Assembly: GCA_041743835.1 (NCBI GenBank)
Contig: JBGTLW010000394.1
Location: 1 to 22,494 of the forward strand
From: JBGTLW01 sp041743835
GTDB taxonomy: Bacteria > Planctomycetota > Phycisphaerae > Phycisphaerales > Phycisphaeraceae
Direction of reading: 5' to 3'
DNA length: 22,494 nucleotides
How positions within the stretch are numbered: the first letter of the stretch is position 1; the number at the start of each line of letters is the position of its first letter. The notes under the pieces were generated by a model, which did no database searches, was not told where the DNA came from, and saw only the letters and a list, made by a program, of their open reading frames with translations. Both the position numbers and the translations under genes were made by a program. Shown here in pieces: positions 15,319 through 22,185 of the stretch.

Positions 15319-15336
15319 CACAAACCGCGGTTTGTG
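15319..15336. promoter_or_regulatory. Perfect 18-bp palindrome before the PEP-CTERM gene
   Basis: CACAAACCGCGGTTTGTG is identical to its reverse complement over all 18 bases. It has no loop, so it suits a dimeric DNA-binding protein better than an RNA hairpin. It lies 45 bp before the ATG of the LamG-like gene and does not resemble the operator pair at 13904-14013, so another regulator (LacI family is a possibility from the CG-centred symmetry) may act here. Confidence 0.6.
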
Positions 15337-15380
15337 CCCGCCACGGTTTCGCCAAACTCAGGGCATCGGAGGTTCGCCAC

Positions 15381-16181
15381 ATGTTCGGCAAGCAAATGAT
15401 CGTCGGATGCGTCCTGTTCACCGTCAGCGCGACAGCGGCCCAAGGGGCGCTGGTCCATCAGTACAAAGCGTCGGACTACACCACAAATGGCAGCGCGGTC
15501 TGGGCCGACGCGGTCGGCACCAACGACCTGACCAATGAGGGTGCCGCAAGTACCCGGCCCATCCTCGTCGCCAGTGCCACACCCACGGGCCAATCGGCGG
15601 TGCAGTTTGACCGGACCAACGGCATCGCAGGCGACGGCGGCCGCTTCCTGGGGTTCAGTGAAGCGCTCTCCGCATCATTCACCTCATCACCCAGCTTCGC
15701 GATCGCCGCGGTCATCCAGCATGATGACCTGGGCACCTTTGGCCAAATCATCAGCGGCAACGACAACGGTGACTTGCAGCTACGGGTCAATGGCAGCGGA
15801 GGCGGTGGGGTCGCGAATGTTGGACGCCGCAACCTCTCTGACGTGGGCGACAGCAACACTGCGGTCGGCAGCGACTTCATCGTGCTGATCTTCACCTACG
15901 ACGGGACAAACTGGGCGTTCTACCGCAACGGAGCTGCTGACGGGGCAGGCACCGTCGCCGCCACCTTCAGCACACCAGAACTCGTCGGCACGGGCCCCGG
16001 AATCAGCGACTCCTTCGTGGGTAAGATCGCAGAGCTGCGGCTCTATGACTCGGCCGCGATCGATGTCGATGCGGTCAACACCGACCTGACCAACACCTAC
16101 CTCATCCCGGAGCCGGGTAGCCTGGCGCTGCTGGGGCTCGGCGGGCTGTTGATGCTGGGCAGGCGCCGCTCGGCTGCATGA
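15381..16181 (+). CDS. LamG-like PEP-CTERM-anchored protein
   Basis: 266 residues from the ATG at 15381, fixed by GGAGG 8 nt upstream; the frame is open for 38 codons before it, but that part would precede the signal peptide. Residues 1-22 are a signal peptide (MIVGCVLFTVSATAAQGA). The body (~23-235) has the pattern of a concanavalin-like LamG/lectin domain: LVHQYKASDYTTNGSAVWAD, SFAIAAVIQHDDLGTFGQII, NWAFYRNGAADG and GKIAELRLYDSAAI. The C-terminus IPEPGSLALLGLGGLLMLGR, then RRSAA, is a full PEP-CTERM sorting signal: motif, hydrophobic helix and basic tail. Such proteins are exported and processed by an exosortase. It is probably a surface protein that binds the polysaccharide processed by the neighbouring enzymes; that role is inferred from domain and position. 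Confidence 0.8.
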   Translation: MFGKQMIVGCVLFTVSATAAQGALVHQYKASDYTTNGSAVWADAVGTNDLTNEGAASTRPILVASATPTGQSAVQFDRTNGIAGDGGRFLGFSEALSASFTSSPSFAIAAVIQHDDLGTFGQIISGNDNGDLQLRVNGSGGGGVANVGRRNLSDVGDSNTAVGSDFIVLIFTYDGTNWAFYRNGAADGAGTVAATFSTPELVGTGPGISDSFVGKIAELRLYDSAAIDVDAVNTDLTNTYLIPEPGSLALLGLGGLLMLGRRRSAA

Positions 16182-16208
16182 CGTGTGACGTGACTTCCAG
16201 CATTCACA

Positions 16209-17132
16209 ATGGAGCGATCAGCAGTGCGATACCCACGAGATACAACCCGACACTCGATGCGTGCGTTTACGCTCATCGAACTGCTCGTGGTCATCAGCAT
16301 CATCGCACTGCTGATCGCCATCCTTTTGCCCGCCCTCTCGGCCGCCCGGGGTGCCGCACGACAGGCGGTGTGCTTGTCTAACACCCGCCAGCAGGCTATT
16401 GCATTCTTCGGCGCGGCAGCCGATGACATGGGGCAGCTTCCTTTCGCTTACCAGCCCAAGGCACCGGGGGACTATCGCGGGGTCGCGATCGCGTGGCCGA
16501 GCATTGTGGATCGGGGTTATATGCCCGCCGCACCGACGAGCTTCGAGTACGCATGGGGCGGGTCCGCGAGCAACGTCAACCGTAACGGTGCCATGATCTG
16601 CCCCGATGCGGAGCCCGTGATCGGGGGTGCCACGGCTGTAGCCGTTGACCGGCAGCAACGGTTCGGGGGCACGATTTCCGGCGAGTTGATCGACTCGGCG
16701 GGTGGCATCGAACGCTTAGCTAGGGATTACGGCGGCGATAGTTGGGTCGAGGGAAACCGCCTCTTTACTCACTACCAGATCAACGGCGCATGGGGGTGGC
16801 ACGTCGTACACAACAACCTTCATTCCCGCCTGGCCTTCGCACTTAAACAATCAGACTGGCCGTATGGTTTGACCTGGGGACCCGAACGCCGCAGCGACCT
16901 GGTCAATCCCAGCAACCTCTTCCTCCTGGGTGATGGTTGGCTGGACACGGGGCTGCTCGAGCCCACATTCCGCCACGGCAACCTGGCTGCAAACTTCGCC
17001 TACGCCGACGGCCACTCACAGACCCACGCCTCCACAGACCTGACCTACAAGCAAAGCCCCGACAACCCCGCCCGGCTGTTCGTGTGGGATGAGCGACTCT
17101 GGCAACACGAGCCCGCGCCCGGCCCCCCATAA
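16209..17132 (+). CDS. Pseudopilin-like protein with type IV prepilin N-terminus and H-DG tail
   Basis: 307 residues from ATG 16209 or 291 from ATG 16257; neither has a ribosome site. The prepilin signature RAFTLIELLVVISIIALLIA is clear, with Ala instead of Gly before the Phe at the peptidase site. The hydrophobic helix is followed by a large periplasmic domain. Near the C-terminus, FRHGNLAANFAYADGHSQ matches the H...DG motif of the many pseudopilin-like proteins of planctomycetes. Such proteins build type IV pilus-like or type II secretion-like structures; some are encoded next to carbohydrate enzymes. It lies 27 bp behind the PEP-CTERM gene and 136 bp before the GH95-like gene. The particular role is not known. 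Confidence 0.82.
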   Translation: MERSAVRYPRDTTRHSMRAFTLIELLVVISIIALLIAILLPALSAARGAARQAVCLSNTRQQAIAFFGAAADDMGQLPFAYQPKAPGDYRGVAIAWPSIVDRGYMPAAPTSFEYAWGGSASNVNRNGAMICPDAEPVIGGATAVAVDRQQRFGGTISGELIDSAGGIERLARDYGGDSWVEGNRLFTHYQINGAWGWHVVHNNLHSRLAFALKQSDWPYGLTWGPERRSDLVNPSNLFLLGDGWLDTGLLEPTFRHGNLAANFAYADGHSQTHASTDLTYKQSPDNPARLFVWDERLWQHEPAPGPP

Positions 17133-17268
17133 GCCGATCGCGAGTAATGCAAGCCGCAACAAACCGACCTTACACACATCATCAAACCCCGCGTGGTGGT
17201 GGCGCAGTCGTCCTCGACATGTGCAGTCGCACCGCCAGCGGCACAGCTCCCACACTGCAGCCCGTGCC

Positions 17269-19518
17269 ATGAAAACTCAGACCGCTTCACCTAAACCCAC
17301 CGTAGCGACGCATCCTGATCGGCTGGATGCCGGGCGCATCTTGCGACGCCACACCGCAGCACTGAAGTGCCCTCCCACCAACACGCCATGCAACCACTTT
17401 CCGGACGGGCCATTGATGGGCAATGGCGACATGACCGTGGTCGGCTGCGGGCCAAGTGATGACTTGTGCTTCCATATCGGCAAAAGCGATTTCTGGACGG
17501 ATGGGCACGGCTGGTCTTTCACGAACGAGCACTACGACCGGTACACCGTCTCGCCGATCACGGTCGGCGGGTTGCGCCTGCGCGTTCGTGACATGGCGTG
17601 CGCTACCTATCGGCAGGAAGTCGACCTGCTGCGTGCCTGTGTCACCGGTACGTTTGCCGGCCAGGGCAGCACGCTGCACACCCGCGCCTGGTGTGCAGCC
17701 ACCGCGAATGTCATGGTGGTTGAGCTAACCGCCCACGGCCCGATGCCCATTGGCATCCGGGTGCAAACCTTTGCGAAGGACAACGCGGACCCGCGCGCGG
17801 CTGTGCTTCCCACCACATCCGGCCACGAGGAAGACGCCGCCTGGGTCACGCGCGAAACATGGAACCGCGGCAGGTGGGTCAGCAGGGCTGCGCTGGCGAC
17901 AAGGATTTGGGGCACGCCATCGCGGTCGTGGACCCACGATGACCGGCGGGCGTACCAGGCCATCGTCATCGAGCCCGGCCAAAGCGCCATCATCGCGTGC
18001 GCACTCGCCGGCGGGAAAGACGCAAACAATCACCTCGAAGATGCGCAGACATACATCGCATCGCTAAGCCCCGACGCGATCGAAGAGCTGCGCTCCAAGC
18101 ACGATGAATGGTGGCGCAACTACTGGAGCAAATCGCTGATCGATCTGGGGGGTGATGCCATCGAATGCTTCTGGTATGGCTCGCAATACGCACTGGCGTG
18201 CTGCACGCGCTCCGGCCACACATGCCCAGGCATCTTCGGTTTCGCTACCGACGACCACCCGCGATGGAACGGAGACTACCACCTAAATTACAACGCTCAG
18301 CAGCCATTCGCTGGCGTGTTCAGCAGCAACCGTGGTGAGCTTGCGCAGCCATTGATCGACGCGATGAATGACTTCATTCCCGAAGGGCTTCGCCGCGCCA
18401 AGGGAGACCTGAAACCGCCTCAAGCCGGGCTCTACATGCCCATCGGCTTGGGGCCATGGGGCGTGGTCGCACAGGATGATTACATGGGCCAGAAGTGCGC
18501 CGCCGCATTCGCTGCGGTGCCCCACGTCGATCACTTCCATTACCAGCAAGACCTCAGCTACACCCGGCACCACCTCTACCCATTCGTCAGAGAAGCCGCC
18601 CGCTTCTGGGAGGGATTCCTAAAGCGTGAGGGCGAGCGCTACGTCATACAAGGCAGTGCGGCCCACGAGCACGGCGGCGAAGATTCGAACACCGCGCTAG
18701 ACCTCGTGCTCGTCCGCAGGTTGTTCCGTGGCCTCATCGCGATGAGCGAGGCCCTCAACACCGACGCGGAGAGCCGAGACACCTGGCGACACATCGTCGA
18801 TAACCTGGCGCCGTATCCGACGACCACCCATCAGGGCCGCACAGTTTTCAAGCAATCGGAGAACGCTGCGGGCTTCTCAAGGTCGATCACACTCATGAAT
18901 CTGGCATGGCCGGGGTGCGGCGACATCGGTTTTGGGGGTGATCCACACCTGACGAAAATCATGCGGGATACGCTCGATGCCATTGACCGGTGGGACCAGG
19001 GCAATAGTTTTGCGTGGGTCATGATCGCAGCGGTCCGCACTGCGCACCCCGATGCATATCAACGCTTTGTGGACAGGCTTACCGGGCCCGGCGGACTGCG
19101 AGACAACCTCACACTCGCCCAGGCCTATGGCGGCATCGAAACGTGTGGAGCCACGCTTGCCGTCAATGAGATGCTGCTGCAAAGTAGCGAAGGGGTCCTG
19201 CGCCTCTTCCCCGTCTGGCCCCGCCATCGTGATGCCGCATTCCAGAACCTCCGAGCGCATGGCGGGGTGCTGGTGTCCGCCGCCTTGCGCGACGGCGGCG
19301 TCACCAGCCTGTCGCTCAAGCCTGCGCACACGAGCCACGTGCGCCTGCTCAATCCCTGGCCACAAATGGCGTTCTCGGTGCATCCCGCGCCAGAAGGCTC
19401 GGGCAGCCACCACCTCCCCGACCGACACGGCATCATCCACCTGCACAATCTTGCACCCACCCGATACCACCTGCAACCGATCCCCCGTAGCGATGTCCGC
19501 GACGGTAGCCGCTCATAA
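17269..19518 (+). CDS. GH95-like glycosidase
   Basis: 749 residues from the ATG at 17269; the open frame extends 60 codons further but overlaps the pseudopilin gene and has an Arg/Ser-rich unnatural composition. No signal peptide is visible. The N-terminal beta-sandwich region carries HFPDGPLMGNGDM and LCFHIGKSDFW, matching 'lPiGNG..g....G....l.lNedtlW' of GH95. The (alpha/alpha)6 barrel has RWNGDYHLNYN (332-342); its Asn340-x-Asn342 matches the Asn pair of GH95 alpha-L-fucosidases. AHEHGGEDSN (465-474) gives Glu467, probably the acid. At 622-639, GIETCGATLAVNEMLLQS replaces the 'fqiDGNfG..a.iaEMLLQS' motif, so the base Asp is shifted or absent. GH95 acts on alpha-L-fucosides and alpha-L-galactosides; this member's activity is uncertain. 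Confidence 0.72.
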   Translation: MKTQTASPKPTVATHPDRLDAGRILRRHTAALKCPPTNTPCNHFPDGPLMGNGDMTVVGCGPSDDLCFHIGKSDFWTDGHGWSFTNEHYDRYTVSPITVGGLRLRVRDMACATYRQEVDLLRACVTGTFAGQGSTLHTRAWCAATANVMVVELTAHGPMPIGIRVQTFAKDNADPRAAVLPTTSGHEEDAAWVTRETWNRGRWVSRAALATRIWGTPSRSWTHDDRRAYQAIVIEPGQSAIIACALAGGKDANNHLEDAQTYIASLSPDAIEELRSKHDEWWRNYWSKSLIDLGGDAIECFWYGSQYALACCTRSGHTCPGIFGFATDDHPRWNGDYHLNYNAQQPFAGVFSSNRGELAQPLIDAMNDFIPEGLRRAKGDLKPPQAGLYMPIGLGPWGVVAQDDYMGQKCAAAFAAVPHVDHFHYQQDLSYTRHHLYPFVREAARFWEGFLKREGERYVIQGSAAHEHGGEDSNTALDLVLVRRLFRGLIAMSEALNTDAESRDTWRHIVDNLAPYPTTTHQGRTVFKQSENAAGFSRSITLMNLAWPGCGDIGFGGDPHLTKIMRDTLDAIDRWDQGNSFAWVMIAAVRTAHPDAYQRFVDRLTGPGGLRDNLTLAQAYGGIETCGATLAVNEMLLQSSEGVLRLFPVWPRHRDAAFQNLRAHGGVLVSAALRDGGVTSLSLKPAHTSHVRLLNPWPQMAFSVHPAPEGSGSHHLPDRHGIIHLHNLAPTRYHLQPIPRSDVRDGSRS

Positions 19519-19611
19519 AAATTTGGTTCTTCTGGCAATATCGGGGAGATCGACAAGACGATCCTGCTGGCCGACGGCACGGTCCTGGCGGCGTTGCCGC
19601 GGATCGCTTGA
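19519..19611 (+). pseudogene. IS4-type transposase internal fragment
   Basis: Directly after the GH95-like stop and in the same frame, 30 codons run to TGA at 19609. The part 19543-19608 includes the residues IDKTILLADGTVLAALPRIA, which resemble the first catalytic Asp region (t.vDGTll.alP) of planctomycete IS4-type transposases. Nothing else of that transposase is next to it. The assignment rests on one short motif. Confidence 0.45.
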
Positions 19612-19666
19612 AGATTCACTCCCCCGACTCACCACCCCCCGCCCCGGCACGCGCCGAACCTCCGGT

Positions 19667-19712
19667 GCAAAACCCGGACAGAACAGGATTGGGACGCTCC
19701 CCGTTTCGATAC
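19667..19712 (+). repeat. Left copy of a 46-bp inverted repeat flanking the sulfatase gene
   Basis: GAACAGGATTGGGACGCTCC, then CCGTTTCGATAC (19681-19712), recurs inverted at 21387-21418. 29 of 32 positions agree; the three that differ are the centre CGC of the palindromic core GGGACGCTCCC, which reads the same way on the plus strand in both copies. The outer 14 bp (19667-19680) add partial identity: 38 of 46 in total. Confidence 0.85.
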
Positions 19713-19714
19713 TT

Positions 19715-19773
19715 TGGGGTCAGGATTACCTCTTGAAGGTGCTGGGAATGAATGTTTAGATGCGATGGCCCTT
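19715..19773 (+). pseudogene. ISAs1-like transposase C-terminal tail and end motif
   Basis: WGQDYLLKVLGMNV then TAG (19715-19759) matches the typical end of ISAs1 transposases (...W...yLLKVLg). Directly after it ATGCGATGGCCCTT (19760-19773) resembles the ATGCG.T.GCCCTG terminal sequence of ISAs1/H-repeat elements. It appears to be the last ~60 bp of such an element, lying between the left inverted repeat and the sulfatase start. The match is short, so confidence is moderate. Confidence 0.45.
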
Positions 19774-19824
19774 GCTCCCGACCACCAGGCTGGACAATTC
19801 AAGTCGAAGCGGTACATTGCTCGC

Positions 19825-21321
19825 ATGCCGCAACCCGACTGCGAACGTCCGAACGTCCTGTTGATCAGCACCGACCACTGGCCCGCCAGCGCGCTGGGCG
19901 TCGCCAGCCACCCGGTCGTCAAAACCCCGACGATCGACCAGATCGCGCACAACGGCACCCGCTTCACCAACTGCTACGCCGAGTGCCCCGTCTGCGTCCC
20001 TGCCCGACGCACCCTCATGACCGGGCTCACGCCCCGCACCCACGGCATGCGGCAGAACGACAGCATGCCCATGCCCGCCGTCACCACCATGCCCCAGGCC
20101 TTCCGCGATCAGGGCTACCAGGCCTTCGCCGTGGGCAAACTGCACGTCACCCCGCAGCGCGACCGAATCGGATTCGACGAGGTCATCCTCGAAGAGGAGG
20201 GCCGCGTCATGGAGGGCGTGATGCAGGACGATTACGAGTTGTTTCTCGCCGACCACGGGCACGCCGGCCAGCGCTTCGCGGGTGGGATGGGCAACAACGA
20301 ATATGTCTGGCGTCCCTGGCACCTCGATGAACGCCTGCATGTAACCAACTGGGCGGCCCAGCAGATGGCCCGTACGATCAAGCGGCGCGACCCCCGCAAG
20401 CCGGGGTTCTACTACCTGTCGTTCTGTCATCCTCACCCGCCGCTCAATCCCCTGCGCGATTACCTCGACATGTACCGCGATGTGGAGGTGCCCGATCCGT
20501 TCATCGGCGACTGGGCGCGGGGAGACGATGCGACGCCCGCCTGGGTCAAGCGGTTTCAAAGCAACAAGATGCCGTGGAAGCCCGATGAAATCCGCGCGAT
20601 CCGCAAGGCGTGGTACGCGCTATGCACCCACATCGATCACCAGATCCGTGTGGTCCTCGGCACGCTGCGCGAGGAACGGCTGATCAACAACACGATCATC
20701 GTCTTCACCGCCGATCACGGCGAATTGCTGGGGAACCACGGCATGTGGGCCAAGAGCCCGATGTATGAAGATTCCACGAACATCCCGATGATCATCAGCG
20801 GAACCCACCGCCAAACCGCCGAGGGCCCGGTTCACCACCACCGCACCGACGACCGCCTGATGGGCTGGGCGGATGTGATGCCCACGCTGCTGGACCTGTG
20901 CGGCCTGCCGATCCCCGGGCACTGCGAGGGCATGTCCGCGTTCGGCGAGAACAGGCGTGAGTACCTGTGGAGCGAGTGCTATTACCAAGCCCCGCAAGCC
21001 AACCGCATGATCCGCAGTGGCGACCACAAACTGATTTATTACCCCGCCGGCAACATCTGCCAACTCTTCGATCTGGTAAATGATCCCTGCGAACTGCATG
21101 ACGTGTACACCGACGGCGATCATGCCACAGAGAGGAAAAGGCTGACGGGCTATCTCATCGACGAGTTGGCGAAGCACGAGGTGGACGCCCAGTGGGTGCG
21201 TGATGGCGACCTGGTCGGGGCTGAGACGGTGTGCTTTGACGGTCCCCGGGCCCATCCTTCGTTCCACGGCCAGCGCGGGCTGCACCTGCCACCGCCGCAC
21301 CCGGGCATGGTTGGGTGGTGA
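19825..21321 (+). CDS. Type I sulfatase, apparently intact
   Basis: 498 residues from ATG 19825; the frame is open for 37 more codons but these cover the ISAs1 remnant. The start RPNVLLISTDHWPAS gives the first metal-binding Asp17. CPVCVPARRTLMTGL holds the CxPxR signature: Cys57 is the residue to be converted to formylglycine and Arg61 is in place. VGKLHVTP gives the active-site Lys/His region, PGFYYLSFCHPHPPL the next His site, and VFTADHGELLGNHGMWAKSPMYED the second Asp-His metal pair and Lys. All S1-family catalytic elements are therefore present. No signal peptide is visible, so either it is cytoplasmic or it is exported in an unusual way. It sits inside a 46-bp inverted repeat. Substrate is probably a sulfated sugar released by the neighbouring GH95-like or GH42-like enzyme. 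Confidence 0.88.
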   Translation: MPQPDCERPNVLLISTDHWPASALGVASHPVVKTPTIDQIAHNGTRFTNCYAECPVCVPARRTLMTGLTPRTHGMRQNDSMPMPAVTTMPQAFRDQGYQAFAVGKLHVTPQRDRIGFDEVILEEEGRVMEGVMQDDYELFLADHGHAGQRFAGGMGNNEYVWRPWHLDERLHVTNWAAQQMARTIKRRDPRKPGFYYLSFCHPHPPLNPLRDYLDMYRDVEVPDPFIGDWARGDDATPAWVKRFQSNKMPWKPDEIRAIRKAWYALCTHIDHQIRVVLGTLREERLINNTIIVFTADHGELLGNHGMWAKSPMYEDSTNIPMIISGTHRQTAEGPVHHHRTDDRLMGWADVMPTLLDLCGLPIPGHCEGMSAFGENRREYLWSECYYQAPQANRMIRSGDHKLIYYPAGNICQLFDLVNDPCELHDVYTDGDHATERKRLTGYLIDELAKHEVDAQWVRDGDLVGAETVCFDGPRAHPSFHGQRGLHLPPPHPGMVGW

Positions 21322-21386
21322 TGCGGGGTTGGCCGCGCGACTCACCCTTCAGTTGTTTTTCAGTACTACTGTCGCTCGGTACAGGG

Positions 21387-21432
21387 GTATCGAAACGGGG
21401 ACGCTCCCAATCCTGTTCGGTCCGCCGGTTGC
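21387..21432 (-). repeat. Right copy of the 46-bp inverted repeat
   Basis: Inverse of 19667-19712: GTATCGAAACGGGGACGCTC, then CCAATCCTGTTC (21387-21418), and partly conserved bases to 21432. It lies 66 bp behind the sulfatase stop codon. The two copies enclose a unit of about 1.77 kb with the sulfatase as the only intact gene. Confidence 0.85.
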
Positions 21433-21499
21433 TTTGGCGGTCTAATTGAGACTGAGTCGCGCCTTGCGCCCGTCACCGACTTCACGCATGATATGCACC

Positions 21500-21690
21500 A
21501 TGGCGATGGCGCGACGAGCGAAGCCGACCGAGAAGCAGCTCCAGGGCTTCAAGTATTTCCGCAAGCTGCTGCCGCTGTACGAGCGGCCGCACACGGTCGG
21601 CACGGCGCGCGATCGCGCGGGCAACCGGCGGCTGCACATGGACCAGTACTGCGCGCTGGTCCTGCTGTACATGTTCAATGCGGTGGTGCA
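21500..21690 (+). pseudogene. IS4-type transposase N-terminal fragment
   Basis: From ATG 21500 (or 21506) the frame reads RRAKPTEKQLQGFKYFRKLL, then PLYERPHTVGTARDRAGNRR and LHMDQYCALVLLYMFNAVVQ. This matches the N-terminus of planctomycete IS4-type transposases (...G.arDkaGNR.l..d.Y..LvLLylFNPvv.SLR). About 63 residues are preserved; at ~21690 the sequence changes abruptly to antisense of a sulfatase gene, and the frame ends at 21778. The rest of the element is lost. Confidence 0.7.
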
Positions 21691-22185
21691 GTGGCCGGGC
21701 AACCGGTACAACGGCACCTCTTGCTCGCCCTCGTGGCCGTGGACCCAGCAGTCCCGTTGGCTGTTGTTGTTCTCGTAGCCGACCCAGGTCTGGAAGCGGC
21801 CGCGGCGTTCGCGGGGCACGTGCTTCTTGCCGGTGCGGGGCTGGGTCGCTTTGTCACCGGGCCCGTCGAGGTGCCACTTGCCAAACCACGCGGTGTGGTA
21901 GCCGGCGGCATTGAAAGCATCGGCGACGGTGGGGATCGACGGGTCGAGCGCATCCTCGTGCCACCGCACCGCGTGGTGGGGGTATCGGCCGGTGATCCAA
22001 CTGCCCCGGGCCGGGCAGCACAACGGGAAACCGCTGACCGCGTTGGGGAAGTACACGCCGTCGCGGCAGAGGCGGTCGAGGTTCGGCATCCGCACATTCG
22101 GGTCCCCGGCAAAGCTCATTGCCTGCGCCCGCATCTGGTCGACGGTCAGCCACAGCACGTTGGGACGGGATTGTTCCTCGGCCAT
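21691..22185 (-). pseudogene. Sulfatase gene truncated by IS4-type fragment
   Basis: The ATG at 22185 overlaps the stop of the GH42-like gene (TGATG). About 165 residues of an S1 sulfatase are intact: RPNVLWLTVDQMRA with Asp16, the signature LCCPARGSWITGR with Cys56 for formylglycine and Arg60, and AGYHTAWFGKWHLDGPG with the catalytic Lys/His. Similarity continues to EVPLYRLPG and stops at ~21691, where antisense IS4 DNA begins. The frame stays open to 21442 but those ~83 residues are antisense of the transposase. The C-terminal half with the second Asp-His metal site is missing, so it is most likely inactive. It was probably co-transcribed with the GH42-like gene. Confidence 0.8.

Noticed and set aside
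17089..17268. 60-codon N-terminal extension of the GH95-like protein
   Set aside because: It overlaps the pseudopilin gene end, and has Arg/Ser/His-rich composition without a signal peptide; the ATG at 17269 precedes the recognisable domain.
19714..19824. 37-codon N-terminal extension of the sulfatase
   Set aside because: This stretch reads as an ISAs1 tail in another frame, and the family N-terminus begins shortly after the ATG at 19825.
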